Assembly: GCF_002356555.2 (NCBI RefSeq)
Contig: NZ_AP017372.2
Span: 868,001-932,000 of the forward strand
Direction: 5' to 3'
Origin: Halorhodospira halochloris
GTDB taxonomy: Bacteria > Pseudomonadota > Gammaproteobacteria > Nitrococcales > Halorhodospiraceae
Length of the DNA: 64,000 nucleotides
The notes under the pieces were generated by a model that did no database searches, was not told the DNA's origin, and worked only from the letters and a program-made list of their open reading frames with translations. The position numbers and the translations under genes are program-made. Every line of letters begins with the position of its first letter. Positions within the stretch are counted from its first letter, which is position 1. Shown here one piece after another: positions 19,583 through 28,133 of the stretch.

Positions 19583-21157
19583 ATGCGAGCGCAAAAAGGG
19601 CCGCTCAAGGGCTTGAATATACCCCTGACACTAATGGCGGTTTTGGTAGTCGGGGCCTTTCTCGGCTTCGGTACCTATGATCCAAGTTATGCCGAAGAAG
19701 TATTTAATGAGGCCATGGAGTGGGTCTTTAATTACTTCAAGTGGTACTACATTGGGGTTGTAGCCTTCTTCTTGCTCTTCGCGATCTTTCTGCTCATCAG
19801 CCGCTTTGGCGATTTAAAGCTTGGCGATGATGACCGCCCGCCCGAGTTTAGCTATTTCGCCTGGTTTTCTATGCTCTTCGGTGCCGGAATGGGCATCGGC
19901 TTACTTTTCTGGAGCATAGCTGAGCCCATTTATCACTTCCAAAGCAATCCATTTGCCCAGGAAGGTGAGGGTAAGGCGGCGGCTGAGACAGCCATGCGGT
20001 TAACTTATTTCCACTGGGGTCTTCACCCCTGGGCCATCTATGCCATTGTTGCCCTAGCGCTCGCTTTCTTCTGCTATCGCAAAAAGTTGCCGCTGGCGAT
20101 TCGTTCGGCCCTGTATCCGCTGATCGGTCAGCGAATCTACGGTCCTATTGGCCATGCTGCCGATCTATTGGCGGTCTTTGGCACAATCTTTGGTGTCGCC
20201 ACGTCTCTCGGTCTCGGGGCGGTGCAGATTAATACCGGTCTTAATGAATTGGTTGGCCTGGAAGTGGGGCTGAACTATCAACTAGCGATAATTGCCTGTG
20301 TGACTGCCATAGCGGTGGGGTCAGTTATTTCCGGGGTGGGGCGCGGAGTCAAGATACTCTCGCAGCTTAACTTGATCCTCAGCGGGATAATTCTGCTTTT
20401 TTTCCTAAGCTTTGGCCCGACACTATATCTGCTATCGAGTTTCGTCCAGGGTGTCGGCGACTACCTGCAAAATGTCGTTTACCTTAGTTTTTGGACCGAC
20501 TCTTCCGGGGCGCGTGATGCTGATGAATGGCAACTGAACTGGACTGCCTTCTATTGGGGGTGGTGGATCGCTTGGGCACCTTTTGTCGGCATGTTTATAG
20601 CGCGCATTTCACGCGGGAGGACGATCCGTGAATTCGTGCTCGGTGTCCTGCTGGTGCCTACCCTGCTCGCCATAGGCTGGCTGACTGTTTTTGGAGGCAC
20701 TGGCCTTTATCAAGAGCTCTTTGGTGCCGGAGGTTTGGTAGATGCAGTCAGCGAGGATGAGACCATAGCGCTCTATTACACCATAGAGGCGGTTGCCCCC
20801 GGGGTCATTGCTACCCTGGCAGCGGTTATCGCTACGGTGCTAATAGCAACATACTTTGTCACCTCCTCGGATTCGGCTACCCTGGTGATAACTATGCTGC
20901 TCTCCGTGGGTAATACCGAGCCGCCGACGGCGCAGCGTGCTTTTTGGGGTGTAGGTGAAGGTTGTGTTGCAGCGGTTCTGTTGGTTGCCGGTGGCTTGGT
21001 CGCTCTGCAGGCTGCTGCCATTATCGCTGCTCTGCCGTTCTCACTTATCATGTTGCTGATGTGTTATGCGTTGGTGCGCGGGCTTCAAGACGAGAAGAAC
21101 CGGATGCAGATGGATTGGCAACCGGGGCGTCGGCCACCGGGAGCGCCTCATTTGTAG
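19583..21157 (+). CDS. BCCT-family betaine/choline/carnitine-type transporter
   Basis: Secondary transporter for osmolytes such as glycine betaine at the inner membrane. The 524 residues hold about twelve membrane segments in the LeuT-like fold. The signature GAGMGIGLLFWSIAEP near 112 carries GMGIG, the form found in Na+-coupled members such as BetP, rather than the GVGVD-like form of CaiT. The aromatic box region WNTAFYWGWW-like (NWTAFYWGWWIAWAPFVGMF) is near 313. The N- and C-tails are short, without BetP's long C-terminal osmosensor, so osmotic regulation of that type is doubtful. Start ATG 19583 follows an AAAGGA site. A small membrane protein gene follows; the pairing fits a salt-adapted cell. 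Substrate is inferred from the family. Confidence 0.92.
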   Translation: MRAQKGPLKGLNIPLTLMAVLVVGAFLGFGTYDPSYAEEVFNEAMEWVFNYFKWYYIGVVAFFLLFAIFLLISRFGDLKLGDDDRPPEFSYFAWFSMLFGAGMGIGLLFWSIAEPIYHFQSNPFAQEGEGKAAAETAMRLTYFHWGLHPWAIYAIVALALAFFCYRKKLPLAIRSALYPLIGQRIYGPIGHAADLLAVFGTIFGVATSLGLGAVQINTGLNELVGLEVGLNYQLAIIACVTAIAVGSVISGVGRGVKILSQLNLILSGIILLFFLSFGPTLYLLSSFVQGVGDYLQNVVYLSFWTDSSGARDADEWQLNWTAFYWGWWIAWAPFVGMFIARISRGRTIREFVLGVLLVPTLLAIGWLTVFGGTGLYQELFGAGGLVDAVSEDETIALYYTIEAVAPGVIATLAAVIATVLIATYFVTSSDSATLVITMLLSVGNTEPPTAQRAFWGVGEGCVAAVLLVAGGLVALQAAAIIAALPFSLIMLLMCYALVRGLQDEKNRMQMDWQPGRRPPGAPHL

Positions 21158-21188
21158 AGGAGTTTTTGAGGTAACCTATTGGCGTACT

Positions 21189-21212
21189 GCGCAAGCTTGG
21201 GTAAGCTTGCGC
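21189..21212 (+). terminator. Hairpin after the BCCT gene
   Basis: A perfect 10-bp stem (GCGCAAGCTT with AAGCTTGCGC) and a GGGT loop lie 31 nt after the transporter stop. No T-run follows, so it could attenuate, stabilise the 3' end or act in a processed transcript rather than be a classical rho-independent terminator. Confidence 0.5.
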
Positions 21213-21265
21213 TGATACTCAAGATATTGGTTTGCAGAGATTAATAATAGACGGGAGGACCCCTT

Positions 21266-21472
21266 ATGGATATCGATCTCTATCACGGCCTCAAGGCCCC
21301 CATGCTGTTTATGGGAGTGGTTACCGGGTTAGGTTTTCTCTTCGCAGTAGCTGGCCTGTGGAACGAAGGTGGTGCGGCGGCAGGTTTCGGAACCTTTTTG
21401 GTGATTCTCGGTGCTTTGGGCGGTACCGCCTGGGGATTGGAGAATCTGCGCAATGATAGAGAATCAAGCTAG
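21266..21472 (+). CDS. Small two-helix membrane protein
   Basis: A 68-residue protein with two hydrophobic segments (about 12-31 and 36-54), rich in Gly and Ala, and a charged C-terminus NLRNDRESS. A strong GGGAGG ribosome site 7 nt before the ATG supports translation. No family recognised. Its place 108 bp after the BCCT gene suggests a possible accessory role in osmolyte transport, but the hairpin between them argues it may be independently expressed. Confidence 0.7.
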   Translation: MDIDLYHGLKAPMLFMGVVTGLGFLFAVAGLWNEGGAAAGFGTFLVILGALGGTAWGLENLRNDRESS

Positions 21473-21526
21473 GGCTGTGGCTGCCTAGATAGCTTTTTAG
21501 TCCTATCATAAGCAAGCCTCTCGAAA

Positions 21527-21553
21527 CAGACTGCTGAGTTGCCCAGCAGTCTG
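21527..21553 (+). terminator. Hairpin terminator-like structure after the small membrane protein
   Basis: A 10-bp stem, CAGACTGCTG with CAGCAGTCTG, about 7-nt loop, followed within 8 nt by a T-rich stretch (aattttcttatctt). It lies 54 nt after the stop at 21472. Confidence 0.55.
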
Positions 21554-21589
21554 CTCGGGGAATTTTCTTATCTTCTATCTGATCCACGT

Positions 21590-21840
21590 TGCCCCGGTGT
21601 GGAGAGAAGCTTAAAGAAGCAGTTGAGCTACGCAACCGTCGTAGCGGGCATCTCTGAAAACTTCCTCGGAGCCATAGACTGCCCCGGTGTGGAGGGCGTC
21701 GTGAATCTATCCCTGGAGGCTTGATGGCGCCATCCCTGGCGCTAAGACCTCCACACCGGGGCAGTTAATGGCTCCGGGGAAGTCTTAGAGGCGCCCTTTG
21801 CTGAGGACGCTGTAAATCCTCTTCTTCCACAACGGGGCAG
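21590..21840. repeat. Decayed older copy of the palindromic element, interrupted by copy 4
   Basis: TGCCCCGGTGTGGAGAGAAG at ~21590-21609 and the near inverse complement ending AACGGGGCA at ~21821-21839 are the inner stem halves of another copy. Between them lie copy 4 and a loop fragment GAGGACGCTGTAAATCC near 21803. The arms outside the stem are no longer recognisable. I read it as an old copy that copy 4 landed in. Confidence 0.5.
21646..21796. repeat. Palindromic miniature element, copy 4 (151 bp)
   Basis: Orientation B (loop inverted relative to copies 1-3). Ends GGGCATCTCT and, read inward from the right, GGGCGCCTCT. The arms are imperfect, with differences such as CCTCGGAGCC against GGCTCCGGGG, so it is older than copies 1-3. 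No flanking duplication is visible. It ends 62 nt before the HrpB-type gene. Confidence 0.8.
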
Positions 21841-21858
21841 AATTGCTAAACACCGACT

Positions 21859-24213
21859 ATGCTCCCAATCGACGAACTGCGTGATGAATTCGTCGCAGCT
21901 TTATCTAGTGGCCACGTAATTGTTACTGCGCCGACTGGTTCGGGGAAATCTACCCGTCTGCCAGTCTGGGCTGCTGAAAAGGGGCCGGTAATGGTGGTCG
22001 AACCGCGCCGTGTCGCGGCGACGAGCCTGGCTGGATATGTCGCTGATTCACTAGATTGTCAGCTCGGTGATGCGGTCGGCTACAGTGTCAGACTGGACAA
22101 GCGGATGGGGGAGCGGACCCGAATACTCTTCGTCACCCCTGGTGTCGCGCTGCGCTGGCGTGCCGCGGGTAGGCTTGAGCAATTCCAGAGCATCATTATA
22201 GACGAATTCCATGAGCGGCGTTGGGATACCGATTTGCTCGTGGCCCTGCTCAAAGCAGATGCTCAACAGCGCCTGGTGCTTACCTCAGCGACCATAGATG
22301 GTCAGGTCCTTACCGATTATCTCGGTGCTACTTTACTCGAGGCGCAAGTATGCAGCTACGCGGTGGATACTGAATACTTATCTCGTCAAGCCCGGGATAT
22401 GCCGAGCAGCCGTGGTCTTGCTGAGCGGGTTGTTCAGGGCGTCAAAAGTGCTTGGCAAAGAACCGCAGGTGATGTGTTGGTCTTTCTCCCGGGGCGTGGC
22501 GAAATAGAGAAATCTCGCCATGCACTGCAGGGCTTTGATGCAGAAGTAACTGCCCTGCACGCTTCTGCTTCTCTTAATGAACAGCAACGGGCTCTCAATC
22601 AGAGCGAGAGCCGACGTATAGTACTGGCTACCAATGTCGCGGAGACATCGCTTACCGTGCCGGGGGTTACCGCAGTGGTTGATTCCGGCCTGGAGCGACG
22701 CACTTTACGGCGTAATGGCCGGACAGTGCTCGCCTTGCAGCCGGTCTCGCAGGCCGCCGCCGATCAGCGCTCGGGCAGAGCCGGGCGAGTTGCCCCGGGG
22801 CTGTGTCTGCGCTTATGGGGAAAAGCGGCACCATTAGCGCGCCGTACACCGCCCGAGGTGCAGCGTGAGGATTTAACTGAATTGGTTTTGGCAGCGGCCT
22901 GTGCCGGATACCCGGCAGACAGATTGCAATTCCCCGATAGTCCGCGCCAGGAGAGTTTTGAGCAGGGGCAAAATACCCTCACGGAGATAGGTGCGTTGGA
23001 TGAGCAAGGCAGGGTAACACAGCGTGGCCGGCAGTTATTTGCTTTGCCGGTAGAGCCTATTCACGCCCATTTAGTGGTAGCCATGCCGGATACCAGCAGC
23101 GCCTGTTTCATGGTCGATTTGGTCGCGGCGTTGGCAGCTGGCGGCTCTTGGGTTCGCTCCCCGCAGCAGCCGCGCGAACTCGACAAGCTTGAGCAGCATC
23201 TAGGTAGACGCTGTGACGCCACCCTACTGGTTGCGGTTGTGCGTGGCTATGATCTGCCTGCGGTCAAGTTTGATCGGCGGGCTCGGGATGAAGCTCGGCG
23301 GCTAGCCCGACAGTTGGGCGAGCTGCTCTCTTTGCCCCTGGATAGACAAGACTCTGATGGTGAGGAGAGGAATGTCGATTTGAGCAAAATTGCCGATTCG
23401 GCCTTCTCCGTCGTCCCGCAGGCTTTCCCCGAGATGGTCTACGTGCGGCGCGCTAAACGGCGTCATGCCATGGGCAACGGTCATGATGAAGTCGCCATTG
23501 ATGAGCGATCATTGCTGAGCGAAAGTGCGGAAGCGGCCCTAGTTCTGAATGGCCATAGCGTCCCGGGTAAGGGTACCCGGCAGACGGTGACGGTGGCTAA
23601 TTGCTTGGCCCCATTGAGCATGAACCATCTAGCCAATGCTGGAATCGGCGATGTGGTTGTGGAAAACCCTGATTGGGATGGTGAAAAGCTTACTGCCCAA
23701 GAGCAGCGGATCTATGCCGGTAGAGTAATTGACAGCCGTTCGATCGAGCCCGAGGGCGAGCAACTTCGCCAAGCCGCGGCCCGACTCATCCTAGCCGGCG
23801 ATCTTTTGGCTCCCGCGGGGGAACGGCTACAGGACGACCTAGAGGCTTGGGAGCTTTACGTCGCCCTCGGGAATGCAGCTGGTCACGTCCCCCAAGCCGA
23901 TGAGTGGCTGCTTGAAAGGCTGCATAAACTAGGCGTCGAGCAGGGTGATGATTTGCTTCTGCTTGAAGCGCAGGATCTGCGGTTTGACGGTATACCCTGG
24001 TGGGAGCGGGAGGATTTCGATGCTCGCTACCCCCGTCGGGTTAATCTACCTGATCTGCAGTTGCGGATTCACTATAATGTCCGTCGCAATGAACTAGTGG
24101 CCGAAAAAATTGGTGGGATTAGGCGCGATGCTCCTAAGCGTTGGGAGCTGCCGGCGTGGCGAGGTTGGAAGATCAAGTACCAGAGTGCGAGCCGGGTAGT
24201 AGAAGTCAAATGA
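21859..24213 (+). CDS. hrpB: HrpB-type ATP-dependent helicase
   Basis: DExH-box helicase of 784 residues (E. coli HrpB about 809); cellular role poorly known. Walker A APTGSGKSTRLP is near 24-35, and the box reads DEFH at 115-118, the form typical of HrpB and distinct from DEAH in HrpA. LTSATIDG near 140 and QRSGRAGRVAPG near 300 are motifs III and VI. The C-terminal part is recognisably HrpB-like only in places. The stop overlaps the start of the next gene (ATGA), so the two are probably translated together. This is the second DEAH/DExH RNA-helicase-type gene within 11 kb, but it is not a local duplication of hrpA (different domain architecture). Confidence 0.9.
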   Translation: MLPIDELRDEFVAALSSGHVIVTAPTGSGKSTRLPVWAAEKGPVMVVEPRRVAATSLAGYVADSLDCQLGDAVGYSVRLDKRMGERTRILFVTPGVALRWRAAGRLEQFQSIIIDEFHERRWDTDLLVALLKADAQQRLVLTSATIDGQVLTDYLGATLLEAQVCSYAVDTEYLSRQARDMPSSRGLAERVVQGVKSAWQRTAGDVLVFLPGRGEIEKSRHALQGFDAEVTALHASASLNEQQRALNQSESRRIVLATNVAETSLTVPGVTAVVDSGLERRTLRRNGRTVLALQPVSQAAADQRSGRAGRVAPGLCLRLWGKAAPLARRTPPEVQREDLTELVLAAACAGYPADRLQFPDSPRQESFEQGQNTLTEIGALDEQGRVTQRGRQLFALPVEPIHAHLVVAMPDTSSACFMVDLVAALAAGGSWVRSPQQPRELDKLEQHLGRRCDATLLVAVVRGYDLPAVKFDRRARDEARRLARQLGELLSLPLDRQDSDGEERNVDLSKIADSAFSVVPQAFPEMVYVRRAKRRHAMGNGHDEVAIDERSLLSESAEAALVLNGHSVPGKGTRQTVTVANCLAPLSMNHLANAGIGDVVVENPDWDGEKLTAQEQRIYAGRVIDSRSIEPEGEQLRQAAARLILAGDLLAPAGERLQDDLEAWELYVALGNAAGHVPQADEWLLERLHKLGVEQGDDLLLLEAQDLRFDGIPWWEREDFDARYPRRVNLPDLQLRIHYNVRRNELVAEKIGGIRRDAPKRWELPAWRGWKIKYQSASRVVEVK

Positions 24214-24896
24214 TTTGGGGCCTGCTGCTGATCGCTCTGCTGATAGCCGTTTATGCCCCTAGTCTTTGGGTGCAGAGGGTCATGAAGCGCTATTCACACC
24301 CGGAAGGGCGTTATCCGGTCAGTGGCGCAGAATTGGCCCGTGAACTGCTTGATGGGTATGGTTTAAACGCGGTGCGCGTTGAACCGACCGCAAGCGGTGA
24401 TCACTACGACCCCCAAGAGCGGGCAGTTCGCCTGAGTGAGTCTCATTATCAGGGCCGCTCCCTAGCTGCGATCACTATAGCTGCTCACGAGGTCGGCCAT
24501 GCGGTGCAGCATGCGAGTGGCTACCAGCCCTTTGTATGGCGCCAAAAACTGGTCAAATGGGCCGGCCGTGGACAGCAGATCGGCGTCGGGTTACTCTTCC
24601 TCGCCCCCGTGCTAGGCGGTCTGTTGCGGGCACCGGCACTGATCGGTTTGTTGGCCCTGGGTGGGATTATGGCTATGGGCTCAGGTATAGTTGTACACCT
24701 TGTAACCTTACCGACCGAGATTGATGCTAGCTTCAAGCGTGCGCTGCCCATGCTGCAGCGCAGCGGTTATTTGTTTGCTGATGTCGATCCGCCCCATGCT
24801 CGGCGGTTGCTGAGCGCCGCGGCATGTACCTATGTTGCTCAGGCGCTGGCCTCGCTGCTTAACTTTTGGGCGTGGCTACGGATGTTGCGCCCGTAG
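24210..24896 (+). CDS. YugP-type membrane zinc metallopeptidase
   Basis: Inner-membrane neutral zinc metallopeptidase of the YugP family (function largely uncharacterised). The 228 residues open with a membrane helix (IWGLLLIALLIAVYAPSLW). HEVGH at 93-97 supplies the HExxH zinc ligands, and LPTEIDASFKRA near 172 supplies the third-ligand Glu region. Two more membrane segments lie near 122-165 and another near the C-terminus. ATG 24210 overlaps the helicase stop by 4 nt; the frame stays open 23 codons further upstream within the helicase gene, but that extension is not expected. Confidence 0.9.
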   Translation: MIWGLLLIALLIAVYAPSLWVQRVMKRYSHPEGRYPVSGAELARELLDGYGLNAVRVEPTASGDHYDPQERAVRLSESHYQGRSLAAITIAAHEVGHAVQHASGYQPFVWRQKLVKWAGRGQQIGVGLLFLAPVLGGLLRAPALIGLLALGGIMAMGSGIVVHLVTLPTEIDASFKRALPMLQRSGYLFADVDPPHARRLLSAAACTYVAQALASLLNFWAWLRMLRP

Positions 24897-24911
24897 GGAG
24901 AGATCAAAAAG

Positions 24912-25787
24912 ATGAGTCGTACTCGCCAATACATGAGCTGGATACTTAACCCATTCCATGCTCCGCAGGTGGAAGAGCTTTATGACATGCTATCCACGGG
25001 GAGTGCTACGGCGCAGGGGCTCTATCTGAATCTTGGCTATTGGCGTGAGGCGGAGAGTATTGATCAAGCAAGCGATGCCCTAGCTGCCTTGCTTGCCGAT
25101 GCGGTTGCTATGGGGCCCGAGGATGTAGTTGTCGATGTCGGGTTCGGGTTTGCTGATCAGGATATCTTTTGGGCGCAGCACTACCAGCCACGCAAGATCA
25201 TCGGACTCAACGTTACCCCTTCACAGGTAAAGTTGGCGCAGCAGCGAGTTAAAGATCACCACTTGGAGGGGCAGATTGATCTGCGCGAAGGTTCGGCGAC
25301 GCAGATGCCTCTTGAAGATAACTCCGCCGATTGCGTGCTGGCCTTGGAAAGCGCCTTTCACTTTCGCTCACGAGAGAAATTTTTCCGCGAAGCGTTACGC
25401 GTACTGCGCCCTGGGGGTTTGTTGGCTACCGCCGATATTGTCCCGACACCGCCGGCACCGCTGGCCTTAGAGCGGCTCAAACAACGAATCACCTGGGGCT
25501 GGGCGGCGCGCAAGTTTGCCATGGCAAAAGAGAATGCCTATCCGCGCGATATCTACCGGCAAATGCTGGATGCCTGCGGCTTTGAAGAGTTTAGTGTGCA
25601 GTCGATTCGCGACGACGTCTACGCGCCTTTGCACTATTGGTTACGCGCAAACCCGCAAGCGCTGGAGCGCCTACATTTTGCTGCGCGCATGGCGGCCCGT
25701 CTGAGCTTGCGTGCCTCTGCGCAGACCGCTTATGCGGGGCTCGATTATGTGCTAGCCCGGGGGCGGAAGCCTGAAGGGCGTCTCTGA
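24912..25787 (+). CDS. SAM-dependent class I methyltransferase
   Basis: A 291-residue methyltransferase. LYLNLGYW near 38 and motif I VVDVGFGFADQD near 72 are typical of the group including small-molecule O-/N-methyltransferases; VLRPGGLLATADIV near 160 is motif IV/VI-like. The substrate is not deducible. It is not the glycine/sarcosine or sarcosine/dimethylglycine methyltransferase of halophiles as far as I can tell. A GGGAGA site precedes the ATG. The last codons and the TGA at 25785-25787 lie inside repeat copy 5, so the native C-terminus may have been replaced by GRL from the element. Confidence 0.85.
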   Translation: MSRTRQYMSWILNPFHAPQVEELYDMLSTGSATAQGLYLNLGYWREAESIDQASDALAALLADAVAMGPEDVVVDVGFGFADQDIFWAQHYQPRKIIGLNVTPSQVKLAQQRVKDHHLEGQIDLREGSATQMPLEDNSADCVLALESAFHFRSREKFFREALRVLRPGGLLATADIVPTPPAPLALERLKQRITWGWAARKFAMAKENAYPRDIYRQMLDACGFEEFSVQSIRDDVYAPLHYWLRANPQALERLHFAARMAARLSLRASAQTAYAGLDYVLARGRKPEGRL

Positions 25788-25927
25788 AAACTTCGCCGGC
25801 GCCACCATCCGCCCCGGTGTGGAGGACGCCGTGAATCCATCCCTGGAGGCTTCATGGCGCCATCCCTGGCGCCAAGACCTCCACACCGGGGCAGATGGTG
25901 GCGCCGGCGAAGTTTTAGAGGCATCCC
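25776..25927. repeat. Palindromic miniature element, copy 5 (about 152 bp)
   Basis: Orientation B. The left end GGGCGTCTCT overlaps the 3' end of the methyltransferase; the right end is AGAGGCATCCC. Arms are near perfect. The left flank is tgaa, the same 4 bp as at copy 1, but the right flank (tagg) does not match. A loop fragment of another copy follows at once. It lies between convergent genes. Confidence 0.87.
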
Positions 25928-25932
25928 TAGGT

Positions 25933-25979
25933 TTGAGGACGTCGTGAATCCATCCTCGGAGGCCTCATGGCGCCCTTGG
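25933..25979. repeat. Loop fragment of the palindromic element
   Basis: GAGGACGTCGTGAATCCATC and then GGAGGCCTCATGGCGCC match the loop of orientation-B copies with a few changes, but no arms surround them. It is debris of a second copy next to copy 5. Confidence 0.6.
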
Positions 25980-26029
25980 CTAACTGGTCCAATAAGGGGT
26001 GTTTCGGGCGCCCGCCCTTTGTGGTGCTC

Positions 26030-28039
26030 TTATGAGTTATTACGCAGCTCGAGTTCTTGCCAGCGCGCATAGATCTTTTCGAGCTGGCTTTCAATCTTAT
26101 TAAGTTCATTCTGCAGTTCGGCTAAACGGTCGTTATCACCTTGATAGAGCTGTGGATCGGATAGCTTCTCGTGCAGCGCTTCCTGCTGCAACTCCAGGGT
26201 TTCAATCTGCTCGGGCAACGCGGCCAATTCTTGTTCCTCGTTGCGTGTCAGGCGTTTGCTTGGCTTGCTAGTATGCCTGTGAGACTTTGCCAGTGCGGGG
26301 TCGGTATTGCTCTTGTCGCCATCTCCTGCCTGCTTAGTGCTGTTTTTGGCCTTAGTGCGCTCACCATAGCTGGTTTCGTCCTTGGCCATCAGCATGCGCT
26401 CAGCGGGCTGGGCTGAATTTTTCTTAGTGGAGAACTCGGGGGTAACAGGCCTTTGCTTGAGCCAGTCGCTGTAGCCGCCCGGATATTCGCGGAAGCAACC
26501 GCCTCCTTCGTAGGCTAGAGATTGGGTTACAACCGCGTCGAGAAAGGCTCGATCATGGCTGACCACTAAGACTGTGCCGCTGAAATCGAGCAGACGCTCC
26601 TCAAGCAGCTCCAGGGTTTCGGCGTCAAGGTCGTTGGTAGGCTCGTCAAGCACTAACAGATTGGCCGGCTGACTGAATAGGCGGGCGAGGAGTAGGCGGT
26701 TGCGCTCGCCACCCGAGAGGGCTCGCACCGGTTGTCGGGCACGCTGCGGAGGGAAGAGGAAGTCCTGGAGATAACTTAGAATATGGCGCCGTTGACCGCC
26801 TATATCTATATGCTCCTGGCCAGCGCCGACGTTCTCCTGCACGCTGGTATCTTCATCTAGCACAGCGCGCTGTTGATCGAAATAGGCTATCTCTAGCTTG
26901 GTGCCACGCCTAATCTGCCCTGCTGTGGGTTCCAATTCGCCTAGGAGTAGGCGAATTAGGGTGGTTTTACCACAACCGTTGGGGCCGATTAGGCCTACCT
27001 TGTCACCACGCATGATGGTGGTGTTTAAATCGCGAACTATCTCCTCGTTAGCGTAAGCGAAACTTGCATTTTCCGCCTCAGCGACAATCTTACCCGAGCG
27101 TTCAGCCTGCTGGATCTGAAAGCGGGCGTTGCCGAGCTGCTCGCGGCGCTCGGCACGCTCTGCCCGCATGCGCTGCAGATCGCGGACACGGCCCTGGTTG
27201 CGCTTGCGACGCGCCTTGATGCCTTGGCGGATCCAGGCCTCCTCGCGGGCTAGACGTTTATCGAATTCGGCGCGCTGCTGCTCTTCGGCTGCGAGGCGCT
27301 CCTCGCGGCGGCGCAGATAGTTGTGGTAATCGCCCGGATAGTCGTAGGAATGGCCGCGGTCGATTTCGATGATGCGGGTAGCAAGGTTTTGCAGGAAGGC
27401 TCGATCGTGGGTGATAAATAGCAGTGCCCCTGACCAATCCCGCAGAAAATCCTCAAGCCAAGTAATAGCATCAATGTCGAGGTGGTTGGTCGGCTCATCG
27501 AGGAGCAGTAGATCGGGCTCGGTGACAAGGGCGCGCCCGAGCAGCACGCGCCTTTGTACGCCGCCGGAAAGGTTGGCCATGGCAACCTGGGGGTCAAGCT
27601 CGAGGCGAGTTATAACAGCCTCTACTCTTTGGTTAAGATCCCATCCACCTTCGGCATCGAGCAGGTCCTGTAATTCTTGCAGTTCAGTAAGCCGCCGGGT
27701 ATCACCCGCTGCTACCGCTTCAGCTACTTGGTGGTACCTACCAAGTTTATTACCAAGCTTGCCGAGCCCCGCGGCAACTTGGTCATAGACTGACCCCGAA
27801 GTATCCTCAGGTAGCTGCTGAGCAAGCTGGGCAATACGCACCCCCTGGTCAACGATAATAGAGCCTTCGTCGGGCTCGATTTGCCCGGCGATCATGCGCA
27901 ACAGGGTAGACTTGCCGGCCCCGTTACGTCCTACCAGGCAGACCCGCTCGCGGGGATTGATGGCGAAGTCGATTGCTTCGAGCAGCGGGGGGTGATGGCC
28001 GAGCGCCAGATGGATGTTGCGTAGCTCAATTAGCGGCAC
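26030..28039 (-). CDS. uup: ABC-F family ATPase, Uup-like
   Basis: Cytosolic ABC-F protein (669 residues) with two ATPase modules and no membrane domain. Members act on ribosomes; Uup also affects precise excision of transposons and branched DNA. The first Walker A GRNGAGKS is at 37-44, with signature LSGGVQRRVLLGRAL and LLLDEPTNHLD. The second Walker A GPNGCGKTT is near 353, with LSGGERNRLLLARL and LVLDEPTNDLD. The basic linker between them and the C-terminal coiled coil (residues ~600-669, NEEQELAALPEQIETLELQ) match Uup architecture. The start is GTG 28039 after a GAGG site. Confidence 0.92.
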   Translation of the reverse strand: MPLIELRNIHLALGHHPPLLEAIDFAINPRERVCLVGRNGAGKSTLLRMIAGQIEPDEGSIIVDQGVRIAQLAQQLPEDTSGSVYDQVAAGLGKLGNKLGRYHQVAEAVAAGDTRRLTELQELQDLLDAEGGWDLNQRVEAVITRLELDPQVAMANLSGGVQRRVLLGRALVTEPDLLLLDEPTNHLDIDAITWLEDFLRDWSGALLFITHDRAFLQNLATRIIEIDRGHSYDYPGDYHNYLRRREERLAAEEQQRAEFDKRLAREEAWIRQGIKARRKRNQGRVRDLQRMRAERAERREQLGNARFQIQQAERSGKIVAEAENASFAYANEEIVRDLNTTIMRGDKVGLIGPNGCGKTTLIRLLLGELEPTAGQIRRGTKLEIAYFDQQRAVLDEDTSVQENVGAGQEHIDIGGQRRHILSYLQDFLFPPQRARQPVRALSGGERNRLLLARLFSQPANLLVLDEPTNDLDAETLELLEERLLDFSGTVLVVSHDRAFLDAVVTQSLAYEGGGCFREYPGGYSDWLKQRPVTPEFSTKKNSAQPAERMLMAKDETSYGERTKAKNSTKQAGDGDKSNTDPALAKSHRHTSKPSKRLTRNEEQELAALPEQIETLELQQEALHEKLSDPQLYQGDNDRLAELQNELNKIESQLEKIYARWQELELRNNS

Positions 28040-28133
28040 AGTTGCCTCGGACTATGCTTTCAAGTACGGCTGATATTTGGATGGCGATATGATAACTTCG
28101 CCGTCAGATAATGGCTAGCTAAGGAGGTGGTCT

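Noticed and set aside
24912-25787. Glycine betaine synthesis methyltransferase (GSMT/SDMT)
   Set aside because: The motif I region and N-terminus do not resemble those enzymes; only a general methyltransferase call is supportable.
17199-26000. CRISPR-like array from repeated GCCCCGGTGTGG sequences
   Set aside because: Copies are kilobases apart with genes between; no regular spacers and no cas genes.
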